Source: Vulcanimicrobiota bacterium
GTDB taxonomy: Bacteria; Vulcanimicrobiota; Vulcanimicrobiia; Vulcanimicrobiales; Vulcanimicrobiaceae
Reading direction: 5' to 3'
DNA: 64,000 bases
Assembly (NCBI GenBank): GCA_027306785.1
Contig: DAHUZB010000010.1
Coordinates: forward strand, 1-64,000
This document shows, piece after piece, positions 25,636 to 36,172 of the stretch. Below the pieces are notes generated by a model that was not told where the DNA came from, ran no database searches, and saw only the letters and a list, made by a program, of their open reading frames with translations. A program made the translations under genes and the position numbers. Position 1 is the stretch's first letter; every line of letters begins with the position of its first letter.

Positions 25636-25668
25636 GCTTTAAGTGCGCCTTATGGCCGCCTTAATGTT
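25636..25668. promoter_or_regulatory. Candidate Pho box, three 11-bp direct repeats
   Basis: Three consecutive 11-mers GCTTTAAGTGC, GCCTTATGGCC and GCCTTAATGTT run from 25636 to 25668 between the divergent pstS and thrS. PhoB/PhoP-type regulators bind direct repeats with an 11-bp period, and the CTTAA-type core resembles the cyanobacterial Pho box. Placement upstream of pstS fits phosphate control. The assignment is inferred from pattern only. Confidence 0.45.
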
Positions 25669-25742
25669 GCATCGAAAGCGACTTGAGTCGCAGCCCGCAA
25701 CGTTAAGGAGGCGCCCGCGCCTGCGACGAATCGGGCACCCTT

Positions 25743-27472
<1,730 letters not shown>

Positions 27473-27476
<4 letters not shown>

Positions 27477-28459
27477 CCCCCCCCCGGTGTCACCCTGAGC
27501 CTGTCGAAGGGCGCGGCCCCCGTGTCACCCTGAGCCTGTCGAAGGGCGCCCTCGCGTGCTTCGCAGCCCTCGCGCTCGCCGCGTGCCAAGGCGGCTTCGG
27601 CGGCACCTCCGCACCCGGCAGCATCACGCCGCCGGTCAATCAGCAGATGCCCGCGCAGCCGCAAGTAACGGAGCCCACGCATCCGCCCTCGCCGCAAGCC
27701 TCGCCGAGCATCCCGCCCGGCACGAGCGCCACCTATCCGTTCGCCGACGGCCCCAAGGGCTTACAGTGTCCGCAGGACCAGGGCTTCACGTGCGTGCTGC
27801 GCTTCAACGTGCCGAATGCTTCGCCGTCGCCCGGCGCGTCGTCGTCCGCCTCCGCATCGCCGAGCGCAAGCGCCTCCGCGTCACCCACACCCACGCCGAC
27901 ACCGACACCGACGCCCACGCCCTCAGCGTCGCCGAGCCCGAACGGCTCCGCATCGCCGTCGGCGCATCCGTCGGCGACGCCCGGCGGCGCGCAGCTCACG
28001 CTGAGCATCGCCGCGATGCCCAAAGACGCGCCCGCGATGACGAACCCCGATCCCAAAGCGGTCGCCACCATCGCGCTGATGAGCGTGCGCCTGCGCCCGA
28101 GTGCCGACGTGCTGCTCAACGGCACGGCGATCGCGCAGTTCACGCTGCCCAAAGCGCAGATCGGCGGCCGCGGCTTCGCCGTGCAACTCTTCCACGAGCA
28201 AACGAAAAAGAAGAAAACGACCGAAACGTTCTTCGGCTCGTATTCGCAGTCGAAGCTCGATAAAGAGACGCTCATCTTCACGCTCGACGTGCCGAAGCTC
28301 CAGATTAAAAAAGACGAAACCTGGATGCTCGTGCTCTACGGCGACGAACGCCCCGACGCCACCCCGAGCGCAAGCGCCTCGCCCTCGTCGTCGGCGAGTT
28401 CATCGCCGAGCGCGAGCGCATCACCGTCGGCCTCGCCGCAAACGAGCGCCACGCCGTGA
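27473..28459 (+). CDS. Lipoprotein whose signal N-region is repeat-derived
   Basis: This 328-aa lipoprotein begins at an ATG overlapping the thrS stop (ATGA). The first 25 residues are a literal translation of two copies of the dispersed repeat (CHPEPVEG, then VTLSLSKG). The hydrophobic core and lipobox ALALAAC follow, with Cys at about 38. Residues 50-165 are a Ser/Ala/Pro/Thr low-complexity linker. Residues 170-295 form an unrecognised beta domain with KKKKTTETFFGSYSQSKLDK, and a second Ser/Ala tail closes the protein. No other in-frame start precedes the core, so the repeat seems to have been recruited as the signal N-region. Confidence 0.68.
27488..27547 (+). repeat. Dispersed repeat, two copies inside a coding start
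   Basis: Two 25-bp copies (27488-27512 and 27523-27547) start TGTCACCCTGAGC and end GTCGAAGGGC. Both fall inside the N-terminal codons of the lipoprotein gene that follows thrS. Confidence 0.9.
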
Positions 28460-29685
28460 ATCCCGCAGCGCGTCGAACGTTCATCGCGAGCTTCCTCGGG
28501 TGGACGCTCGACGCGTTCGATTTCTTTCTCGTCATCGTCGTCGTTCCGCATCTCGCGAACGATTTCGGGCGGAGCGTCGCGGAGATTCTCGTCGCCGTCA
28601 CGCTCACGCTCGCGCTGCGCCCGGTCGGCGCGCTGATCTTCGGCTGGTTCGGCGATCGCTACGGCCGCCGCGTGCCGCTGATGGTCGATATCGCGCTCTA
28701 CTCCGTGCTCGAACTGCTCACCGCGTTCTCGCCCAATTTCACCGTGTTTCTGGTGCTGCGCGCGCTCTTCGGCATCGCGATGGGCGGCGAATGGGGCCTC
28801 GGCGCCGCGCTCGCGATGGAATCGCTCCCGCCCAAATCGCGTGGCCTCTACAGCGGCATCTTGCAAGAAGGCTACGCCGTCGGCTATCTGCTCGCGAATC
28901 TCGCGCTCTGGCTGCTCTTCCCGCACATCGGCTGGCGCGGCATGTTCATCGTCGGCGCGGTGCCCGCGTTCCTCATCTTCTTCATCCGCGCGGGCGTGCC
29001 CGAGTCACCCGCATGGCAAGCGCAAGCGCACGAACGCCTCGCCGTCGGCGGCGACGTCTTACTCGGCGCGATCAAACGCCACTGGCCGCTCTTCATCTAC
29101 GGCATGCTCTTCATGGGCGCGTTCAACGCGATGTCGCACGGCACGCAGGATCTCTATCCCACCTTCCTCGCGAAACAGCACGGCTTCTCGCCCGCGCTCG
29201 TCGGCCAACTCGGCGCGATCACCTCGATCGGCGCAATCCTCGGCGGCATCGTTTTCGGCGCGCTCTCGCAGCGCTACGGCCGCCGCCTCGGCATCGTGGT
29301 CGCCGCCGTGCTCGGCCTGCTCGTGATCCCGCTCTGGGCCTTCAGCTCCACGATCGCCACGCTCGCGATCGGCGGCTTTCTCATGCAGTTCATGGTGCAG
29401 GGCGCCTGGGGCATCATCCCCGCGCACCTCAACGAAATCGCCCCGCCGCTCGCGCGCGGCACCTTCCCGGGCTTCGTCTATCAAATCGGCAACCTGATCG
29501 CCTCACCCGCGTCGCAGTTGCTCGCGGTCCTCGCCGCCACGCGCTACGCCACCGCCGCCGGAGCCCACGATTACGGCCGCGCAATGGCCGTCGTCACCGC
29601 CTTCGTCTTCGCCGCCGTCATCATACTCACGCTCCTCGGCAACGCCATCCGCCGAGAATCCCGCAACGCCCCCTTCACCGCGTAA
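28456..29685 (+). CDS. MFS transporter, sugar-acid/carboxylate symporter-like
   Basis: This 409-aa inner-membrane protein has 12 predicted membrane helices. It shows FLGWTLDAFDFFLVIVVVP in helix 1, the MFS loop motif GWFGDRYGRRVPLM between helices 2 and 3, and GIAMGGEWGLGAALAMES in helix 4-5. These features match the sialate/carboxylate (NanT, JEN1) branch of the major facilitator superfamily. The substrate is probably an organic acid. The GTG start overlaps the upstream lipoprotein stop (GTGA). Confidence 0.85.
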   Translation: MNPAARRTFIASFLGWTLDAFDFFLVIVVVPHLANDFGRSVAEILVAVTLTLALRPVGALIFGWFGDRYGRRVPLMVDIALYSVLELLTAFSPNFTVFLVLRALFGIAMGGEWGLGAALAMESLPPKSRGLYSGILQEGYAVGYLLANLALWLLFPHIGWRGMFIVGAVPAFLIFFIRAGVPESPAWQAQAHERLAVGGDVLLGAIKRHWPLFIYGMLFMGAFNAMSHGTQDLYPTFLAKQHGFSPALVGQLGAITSIGAILGGIVFGALSQRYGRRLGIVVAAVLGLLVIPLWAFSSTIATLAIGGFLMQFMVQGAWGIIPAHLNEIAPPLARGTFPGFVYQIGNLIASPASQLLAVLAATRYATAAGAHDYGRAMAVVTAFVFAAVIILTLLGNAIRRESRNAPFTA

Positions 29686-29692
29686 CCTAAGC

Positions 29693-29905
29693 GTGTCACG
29701 CTGAACTGTATGTGTCACCCTGAGCCCGTCGAAGGGCCGCCGCCCCCGGTGTCACCCTGAGCCCGTCGAAGGGCCACATGTGTCACCCTGAGCCTACATG
29801 TGTCACCCTGAGCCTACACCTGTCACCCTGAGCCTACATGTGTCACCCTGAGCCTACATGTGTCACCCTGAGCCTACATGTGTCACCCTGAGCTTGTCGA
29901 AGGGC
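29693..29905 (+). repeat. Dispersed repeat array with 20-bp tandem units
   Basis: Two full copies (29713-29737, 29750-29774) precede five tandem 20-bp units, tgtcaccctgagcctacatg and close variants (29781-29880), and a final full copy (29881-29905); a degenerate copy begins the array at 29693. There are no unique spacers, so it is not CRISPR. The following 29906-30207 holds no convincing gene, only a palindrome GTAAGCG-CT-CGCTTAC at 30155-30170 that could be an operator. Confidence 0.9.
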
Positions 29906-30207
29906 GCTATCGGTTTGGCGTTCTTCGCAGCCTTGACGCGGCCACGCCCGGTTTTGACGCACGTGCGCGACATGGTTGTGATCATCCCGACCGCACTCGA
30001 CCGTGAGCTATCGCAAATGCCGCCACGCCGGCGAGACCGCGCCGATGGTAACCCCGGTCACCATGCCGAGTTTCCGCAATAGGATTCGCGCGCGTGAAGC
30101 CTCGTTTCGATAGGCCATTACTCCCATTGCGGCGGGAGTCGCACCGAGAACCGCGTAAGCGCTCGCTTACCATTTTCGGTTCGGGTCATACGGAAGGGAA
30201 ATATCTC

Positions 30208-30765
30208 GTGCGCAAAGTGCTTATCATGCTCTTGGTTGCGTTCATTTCCGTGTCGGGCATCGCCCACGCAGACGGAAGCGTCGAGAACGGGACCCTCCTC
30301 GAGGGAACGCTAAGCGCCGGGCTCTCCTCCGCATCGGCGCACGTCGGCGATCCGGTCGTCATCGAGAACGTCCACGATGCTTCCGGCACGATCTCCGGGA
30401 CGCTCTATGGGCACATCACGCAAGTGCAGCCCGCCGGACGCGGCCAACACGCGCAACTCGACTTCGTCATCGACCGTTTAGCAACGGCCGGATCCAGCTA
30501 CTCCGTCGTCGCCGTTTCAAAGGGCATCACGCCTCCCGGTGCTAATGCCGGTCGCGAAGAAACCGCGGCGCTCGTCGGGGCGCTCGCCGGTGCGTTGCTC
30601 GGGAAGGCGTTGGGACATTCGTCCGGGGCAGTGATCGCAGGCGCGGTCGCCGGAGCCGGTACGGGCTTCCTGCTCACGTCGAACAATTATCAGGACATCG
30701 TGCTTCCGCAAGGCTCGTCGGTGAAGGTGCTCTTGCAGAGCGTCACCCGCATGCAGAGCAACTAA
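30208..30765 (+). CDS. Exported glycine-zipper protein, first gene of the kinase operon
   Basis: This 185-aa protein starts at GTG 30208 with GGAAGGGAA 8 bases upstream. It has a signal peptide ending GIAHA, a beta-rich domain (residues 22-115) and a C-terminal glycine-zipper hairpin (ALVGALAGALLGKALGHSSG, VIAGAVAGAGTGFLL) that could insert in or span a membrane. Similar layouts occur in outer-membrane SlyB/TrbI-like proteins. It is 12 bases before the vWA gene and probably belongs to that operon. Confidence 0.7.
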   Translation: MRKVLIMLLVAFISVSGIAHADGSVENGTLLEGTLSAGLSSASAHVGDPVVIENVHDASGTISGTLYGHITQVQPAGRGQHAQLDFVIDRLATAGSSYSVVAVSKGITPPGANAGREETAALVGALAGALLGKALGHSSGAVIAGAVAGAGTGFLLTSNNYQDIVLPQGSSVKVLLQSVTRMQSN

Positions 30766-30777
30766 CGAGAGACGCCG

Positions 30778-31632
30778 ATGCCGTACAGCGCTAAGATCAC
30801 CCGCAAAGATCCGGGTTACTTCATCTTTCTCGTCGACCAGTCGGGCTCGATGGAGGATCCGCAGGGCGGCGGCTATGCAGCGAGCAAGGCGATCGTCGTC
30901 GCCGACGCCATCAACCGGCTGCTCAACAACCTCGTCATCCGCAGCTCGCGCGGCAACACCGTGTACGATTATTTCTCAATAAGCATCGTTGCGTACGGCG
31001 ACGATCGCGCATGGGCTCCTTGGCAAGGCGGGCTCGCGGGAAGCACGATCGTCACGACCTCACAGCTCGATGCCAATCCGGCGCGCGTGGAAGAGCGAAT
31101 CGAACGCGTCCCCGACGCAAGCGGAAACGAGCGGGACCTCGCGATCAACGTCCCCGTCTACGTCGATCCGGCCGCCGGCGGCAGTACGCCCATGTGCAAA
31201 GCGCTTGAAAACGCCACGCGTCTATGCGAATGGTGGGTCTCGAAACATCCCGCCGGCTTTCCGCCGATCGTCCTAAACCTCACCGACGGCGAAGCGACCG
31301 ACGGCGACCCGGTACCGATCGCCCGCCGTCTCACCTCACTTGCAACGACCGACGGCAACGCGCTCCTCTTTAATCTTCACGTTTCCTCGGGAGACGACGC
31401 AGCGCAACTCTATCCGCGCAGCGACGCGGCCTTATCCGACGATTTTGCCAAACGCCTCTTCGCGATGTCGAGTGCACTTCCCGAACCGATGCTCCGAGCC
31501 GGCGCTGGACTCGGGCTCGCGCTCGCACCGGGGAGTCGCGGCTTCGTCTACAATGCCGATCCCGCGCAGCTGGTACAATTTCTCGAAATCGGGACGACGC
31601 CCAACACCTACGCCACGGCTCCGGATCGCTGA
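30778..31632 (+). CDS. von Willebrand factor A (vWA) domain protein, TerY-like
   Basis: This 284-aa cytosolic protein is one vWA domain. The metal-ion site DQSGSM lies at residues 20-25 (D20, S22, S24), Thr is in GSTPMCKALENA, and the Asp is in LNLTDGEATDGDP. All five metal-binding positions look intact, so it should bind a divalent metal and a protein ligand. Next to a PP2C phosphatase and a kinase it matches the TerY component of TerY-P triads. It is spaced 3 bases from the phosphatase gene. Confidence 0.85.
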   Translation: MPYSAKITRKDPGYFIFLVDQSGSMEDPQGGGYAASKAIVVADAINRLLNNLVIRSSRGNTVYDYFSISIVAYGDDRAWAPWQGGLAGSTIVTTSQLDANPARVEERIERVPDASGNERDLAINVPVYVDPAAGGSTPMCKALENATRLCEWWVSKHPAGFPPIVLNLTDGEATDGDPVPIARRLTSLATTDGNALLFNLHVSSGDDAAQLYPRSDAALSDDFAKRLFAMSSALPEPMLRAGAGLGLALAPGSRGFVYNADPAQLVQFLEIGTTPNTYATAPDR

Positions 31633-31635
31633 GGC

Positions 31636-32361
31636 GTGCGCGTCTACGATCTCATTTTTCCCAAGAGCGACGACACCGCCGACGATTGCGAAGATCGCTT
31701 GGCATACGTACGCGACGAATTGTCCGGCAACGTGCGCGCAGCGGTTGCAGACGGCGCCACCGCAACCGCATTTTCCGGAGAGTGGGCGGAGCTTTTGGTC
31801 CGCGCTTACTGTGACGCACCGTTCATGCAATGGAGCGATCTTTTGCGGTGTTGCGATGACGCGGCGCGTCGCTGGACAGCCGTCGTCTACGGAGAGGATC
31901 GCCCATGGCACTCCCTCATGCGGGCCAAAGCGGGCGGCGCCGCCGCAATTGCGGGTATCGAGGTGCGTAGCCCCGATCGCACGTGGACTGCTGCGGCACT
32001 CGGCGATAGCTGCATCTTCCACGTACGCGACGACCGCATTCGCGCAGCCGTGCCGCCGTACGGTGCCGACGACTTCGACAATCACCCCTCGCTGCTCTCG
32101 ACCGACACAGCCCGCAACGCCGGGCTCGAATCGCTCTTCACGGCGGTTACCGACACCTTCGTGAGCGGCGATCGCTTCGTCCTCGCGACCGATGCGGCGG
32201 CGCAAGCGCTGCTCGTCGCCGACCGGAGCGCCGACGGGCTACGCGACTGGATCGTTGCTCTCACGTCCGAGCGAGAAACGGCAGCGCGCTTTATCGCATC
32301 GTCCCGAGCGGTCGGCTCCCTCCGCGACGACGATGTTGCGATCGTGGTTATCGAGGTCTAA
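31636..32361 (+). CDS. PP2C-like serine/threonine phosphatase
   Basis: This 241-aa protein has a PP2C fold. An N-terminal acidic DDCEDRLAYV and AAVADGATATAFSGEWA provide the first metal-binding Asp, AALGDSCIFHVRDD matches the central GDSR-like motif, and FVLATDAAAQALL plus LRDDDVAIVVIEV give the last Asp residues. It would reverse phosphorylation by the adjacent kinase. It starts at GTG, 3 bases after the vWA stop and 2 bases before the kinase gene. Confidence 0.82.
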   Translation: MRVYDLIFPKSDDTADDCEDRLAYVRDELSGNVRAAVADGATATAFSGEWAELLVRAYCDAPFMQWSDLLRCCDDAARRWTAVVYGEDRPWHSLMRAKAGGAAAIAGIEVRSPDRTWTAAALGDSCIFHVRDDRIRAAVPPYGADDFDNHPSLLSTDTARNAGLESLFTAVTDTFVSGDRFVLATDAAAQALLVADRSADGLRDWIVALTSERETAARFIASSRAVGSLRDDDVAIVVIEV

Positions 32362-32363
32362 CG

Positions 32364-34016
32364 ATGCATCTGCCGTCGCCGGAGCAATACCGCTCCGCCG
32401 TCCAACATCCGGACGTCGCCTTCGCGGAAGATCCCGAGCTTGCGGCATCACAAGCCGAAAGCAACCGCCACGGAATACCGAGCACGTACTCCGGCAATTT
32501 CACCGCCACGTTTCATTTACGCGGAGCGGAGCGGGAATGGGCCGTACGCTGCTATACGCGGGAGATCGGTTTCGTCGGCGAGCGGTATGCCGCCATCTCG
32601 CACTTTCTCGAAAGCTCGCCCGACGAAGCGTTCACGATGGCTCGACTCGTTCCGGGCGGCATCGTCGTCGAAGGCGCTCGCTACGATATCATCCGCATGG
32701 ATTGGATCGACGGCTCACTGCTCAACGAGTATGTCGAGCACCTCGTGCAGAACGGCGACACCGCGAAAATCGCGTCACTTGCGGAAGCTCTTCTTGACCT
32801 CGGCCTGCGACTCGAGCGCTTGGGGATCGCCCACGGCGATATCCAACACGGCAATGTGCTGGTCGACCGTGCAGGCCGACTTCGCCTCGTCGATTACGAC
32901 GATCTGTTTCTCCCCGAGCTCGCACATCTCGGCTTCGCGAACGGCATCGGCCAAGAAAATTATCAGCACCCGCAACGCGACAGCGGCCGCTACGATGCCG
33001 CACTCGATCGCTTTGCATTCGTCTCGCTCTACGTTACGCTTCGCGCGCTCGCTCAGGCACCGCAGCTTTGGGACGATTTCGACGGCGGCGAAGATTGTCT
33101 CTTATTCCGCAAGAACGACTTCCTGGACCCGCGTTCGTCGCAGCTCTTCCGGCGGCTCGACACGATCGCTCCCATCAAGGAATTCGTGGATCGCTTCGCT
33201 TCGATCTGCTGCGGCACGTATGAGGAGGTTCCGACTCTCAGAGCATTCATCGACGGTCGCTTCCGTTACGGCCGTTACGTACCGATCGCGGCAAAAACCC
33301 GCCCAATCATGCCGCCTCCGCCGCGCATCGTCGCCTCGTCGCCCGACGCAACGCCAACGCCGCCCCGCCCGCTCTCGCCGGTCGCACGCGCCGTCGGCTC
33401 GCTCCGGCGCGTCGAAACACTGCTAGCGCTTGTGAGCATCGCCGTCATCCTCGTCATGACGACGATCGGCCTACTCCTCCACCGCCCCTCGGCAAAGCCC
33501 CCCGCACCGCTGCGCATCGCCGCTCGAACCCCGCGCCCCACCGCGCGCGCAACGGTCACACCGCCTCCCGCTACGCCTCGCCCGCGCCCCCGTCCCACCG
33601 CGACGCCGCGCGCGCAGCCCGCACCGACCCCCATCGTGCGAATTCTTCCGGCGCCTGCTCGCGCAACGCGCGCCCCGCTGCCGACGGCAGCTCCCACCGC
33701 AACGCCGCGACCGCAGACGCCGCAACCCGCGGCCACCCCACTCTGCGCCGCGCCGAATGCTCCGCCGCACGTCATCGCCTTGGCATCGCCTCCAGGCGCC
33801 TACGACGCGACGAGCAGCGCGGCCGGACGTAGCGTCATCGTGGCGGTCGACGTCTCCGCCGCGGGAAGCGTTATCGATGCAGCCGTCAAGCAGTCCTCCA
33901 ACGATGTCACGCTCGATTTCACGGCGCTCGCCATCGCACGGCACAGCAGCTATGCACCGGCTGAGAACAACTGCAAAGCCGAACCCGGCTCACTCGACGT
34001 CACGGTCACATATTAG
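32364..34016 (+). CDS. Membrane protein kinase fused to TonB-type C-terminal domain
   Basis: This 550-aa protein has an N-terminal kinase (residues 1-290) with catalytic loop HGDIQHGNVL (D159, N164) and metal-binding DYDD (D177). The usual VAIK lysine is Arg in WAVRCYTR. One membrane span follows at about 355-378, then an 80-residue Pro/Thr/Arg linker. The C-terminal 80 residues (SVIVAVDVSAAGSVIDAAV, TALAIARHSSYAPA, NCK) match the TonB C-terminal fold and resemble the TonB protein at 14208. So a cytoplasmic kinase is joined to a periplasmic TonB-like domain. It forms a vWA-phosphatase-kinase triad with the two genes before it. Confidence 0.85.
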   Translation: MHLPSPEQYRSAVQHPDVAFAEDPELAASQAESNRHGIPSTYSGNFTATFHLRGAEREWAVRCYTREIGFVGERYAAISHFLESSPDEAFTMARLVPGGIVVEGARYDIIRMDWIDGSLLNEYVEHLVQNGDTAKIASLAEALLDLGLRLERLGIAHGDIQHGNVLVDRAGRLRLVDYDDLFLPELAHLGFANGIGQENYQHPQRDSGRYDAALDRFAFVSLYVTLRALAQAPQLWDDFDGGEDCLLFRKNDFLDPRSSQLFRRLDTIAPIKEFVDRFASICCGTYEEVPTLRAFIDGRFRYGRYVPIAAKTRPIMPPPPRIVASSPDATPTPPRPLSPVARAVGSLRRVETLLALVSIAVILVMTTIGLLLHRPSAKPPAPLRIAARTPRPTARATVTPPPATPRPRPRPTATPRAQPAPTPIVRILPAPARATRAPLPTAAPTATPRPQTPQPAATPLCAAPNAPPHVIALASPPGAYDATSSAAGRSVIVAVDVSAAGSVIDAAVKQSSNDVTLDFTALAIARHSSYAPAENNCKAEPGSLDVTVTY

Positions 34017-34087
34017 CCGCCATGCCGCACGCACCCAACGGTTTTCCCTTGCAAACTCACCAATCGCTCCAGGAGTAGTCTGCACTC

Positions 34088-35353
34088 ATGGGTCATCAGA
34101 CAGGCGCCAATCCCGTCGTATTCTGGCTCATCGTCATCGCGATAGCCTTCATTATATCGCTCTTCTTCAGACCCGTTCGCGTCTGGCTCTGGGGAACGTG
34201 GCAACGCTTTCAGGGCTACGTGCTCGGCCGGCGCGCTGAAAAATACGTCGATACGCGCCGCGCGGGTGCCGAGATCGACCACCGCTTCAACAACATCAAA
34301 GACCACTATCTGAAAGAGACGGTCCGCGATATACAGCGCTTCACCAACGGTGATCAGAAGCGCGTGCTCAAGCGCCTCAGCACCCTCCGCAAGTATCAGG
34401 AAGTGACGATCGCGCGGCAGATCGAGCTCGAAGAACAACTCGCCGAAGAGAGCAAGAACCCGCCGCGCGAGCGCCCGCGGATCAAGGGCATCCTGTACTA
34501 TTCGGTCGCGTGTCTGTTGGCGCTCGCCGATATCGCGATCACGTTCATGTCGCTTCAAGCGCTGAACTACCCGGTCATTTTTCTTCTTCCGTCGGCGGTG
34601 ATGCTCGGCGTGATCGGCTTTCTTGCGGGCGATTTCCTCGGCAAAAATATCGAACCGGCTCAAAAGAACCCGAACAAAGACAAAAATCGTATGGCGATCA
34701 TTCTGCTCGCCTCATTCTCGCTCTTGTATTGCGTCGTTTTCGGCACGATGCGCTTCGTATACACGCAACACGATCCGACCGTTCCGCTCACACTCAACAT
34801 CTTCGGCTCGTACGGTTTCATCTCGATTATCGTCGGATGCTCGGTGATGCTCGGGTGGCTGCATGAGGGAATCACCACGAAGGAGCGCCTCGCGCAGGTC
34901 AAAGCGTATCGCGCACGATTGGAAGTCGGCCTTGAGCGGTGCGATAAACAAGGTGCCAAGATGACCGAAGCGTTCCGGGCGCACCTCCTTTCGCTCGAGA
35001 GCGAATCGGCGTTGGTACGGTCCCAGTTCCGTAGCGGCTTCGACAGCTCGTGGACCGGGAGAGCACCTTACGGTGTCGAGGCTCCCGATTCGCCGCTCGG
35101 GTTCGACGAAGAGATGCTCAAGAGCCTCACCTGGCCTGATCCGCCGAGCGGCGTCGTCACGCTCAAGCCACGCGAAAAGAAGACCGTTGATTACACGCGA
35201 TATGAGGAGCCCCCGGCCCCGGAGCCTCCCGTCTCAGCCACGCCGATCGCACCGGCGCAGGTACCCATCCAACAACAGCCGTCGATGAGAACGCCGCAAT
35301 CGCTTCGCCCCCATGCATCGCCGTTGCAAGACGGTCCGCCGCCGATCGGATAA
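34088..35353 (+). CDS. Polytopic membrane protein with helical cytoplasmic loop
   Basis: This 421-aa protein has one N-terminal span (residues 9-27), a charged, probably coiled-coil segment (50-130), and four further spans (about 134-156, 162-184, 202-224, 236-258). A second helical stretch (262-310) and a Pro-rich tail complete it. There are no enzyme motifs and I do not recognise the family. It follows the kinase by 71 bases and precedes the lipoprotein by 5, so it is probably a membrane partner or effector of the triad. Confidence 0.65.
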   Translation: MGHQTGANPVVFWLIVIAIAFIISLFFRPVRVWLWGTWQRFQGYVLGRRAEKYVDTRRAGAEIDHRFNNIKDHYLKETVRDIQRFTNGDQKRVLKRLSTLRKYQEVTIARQIELEEQLAEESKNPPRERPRIKGILYYSVACLLALADIAITFMSLQALNYPVIFLLPSAVMLGVIGFLAGDFLGKNIEPAQKNPNKDKNRMAIILLASFSLLYCVVFGTMRFVYTQHDPTVPLTLNIFGSYGFISIIVGCSVMLGWLHEGITTKERLAQVKAYRARLEVGLERCDKQGAKMTEAFRAHLLSLESESALVRSQFRSGFDSSWTGRAPYGVEAPDSPLGFDEEMLKSLTWPDPPSGVVTLKPREKKTVDYTRYEEPPAPEPPVSATPIAPAQVPIQQQPSMRTPQSLRPHASPLQDGPPPIG

Positions 35354-35358
35354 CACTC

Positions 35359-36147
35359 GTGCCACGTTTCCCTCATCGCATTGTGATTCGTCGCCTCCCG
35401 CTCCTGATCGCGGTCGCACTGCTCGCGGCGTGTTCGAGTCGGCCGAGTCACGTTGAAATCCTGGCCGCGATTCGCGCGGACGCACCCGGACAAGCATGGC
35501 CGCTCGAAACCGCAGCGTATCGCGAGCTGGGCACTGCCCTGTTCGGGCCGGGACAACACGTCGTCGTGACGCCGCTGAGCGATCTCTCGGCAACCGAAGC
35601 CTCGGTCTTCGATCAGAGCGTCGAAAGCGATTCCTTGGTCGGCGCCAACCCCATGCAGATCAAAGAGCGAGCCGCCAAGATCCGCGCAGACTACGATCGG
35701 GCCATCGTGCCGCTCGCCGAGCGCCATGTCGATCGTCCTCGAACCGAGATCATTAGCGCTGTCGTTGCGAGCGCCTCTCGTTTTGAGGACGATCCCGCGG
35801 ATGCGGACAAGGTACTCGTCATCCTCTCCACCGGGTTCGAGCAGAGCGGGGTGCTCAACATGGGAGACGCTTCCCTCAGCTTAAGAGCAGAAACACCCGC
35901 CATTCTCGCCTCACTCCGCCATCGAGACCTGGTTCCGAACCTTGCGGGTGTCCGCGTATGTATGGCAGGTATCACGGCAGGCGCGAACGGCTGGGCCGAC
36001 ACGAACGCCGCGCTCGCTATCAAGACCTTTTGGGATGACTACTTTCGAGCAACCGGGGCGAGACTGATCGACTTCAGCCCGACGATCTCGGCGACGTGTC
36101 TCGCCGCGGTTCGTCGTGTCGATCTCTTCGCGGGCTCGCATACCTGA
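35359..36147 (+). CDS. Lipoprotein with degenerate vWA-like fold
   Basis: This 262-aa lipoprotein starts at GTG 35359, with lipobox ALLAAC and Cys at about 25. The mature part has the alternating strand-helix order of a vWA domain: HVVVTPLSDLS, TEIISAVVASASRFED, ADKVLVILSTGFEQSG, NLAGVRVCMAGI and FWDDYFRATGA. The metal-site DxSxS is not conserved. A periplasmic vWA-like protein beside a cytoplasmic vWA protein suggests paired partners on both sides of the membrane. Confidence 0.68.
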   Translation: MPRFPHRIVIRRLPLLIAVALLAACSSRPSHVEILAAIRADAPGQAWPLETAAYRELGTALFGPGQHVVVTPLSDLSATEASVFDQSVESDSLVGANPMQIKERAAKIRADYDRAIVPLAERHVDRPRTEIISAVVASASRFEDDPADADKVLVILSTGFEQSGVLNMGDASLSLRAETPAILASLRHRDLVPNLAGVRVCMAGITAGANGWADTNAALAIKTFWDDYFRATGARLIDFSPTISATCLAAVRRVDLFAGSHT

Positions 36148-36172
36148 GTCGCCTGCTTTCAGGAAGGGCATT

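Noticed and set aside
25560-25742. T-box riboswitch upstream of thrS
   Set aside because: No T-box bulge sequence, specifier loop or terminator/antiterminator pair is visible, and the gap is too short after allowing for the pstS promoter.
29781-29905. Regular short repeats resembling a CRISPR array
   Set aside because: The units are directly tandem with no unique spacers, have no dyad typical of CRISPR repeats, and there are no cas genes. They belong to the dispersed repeat family.
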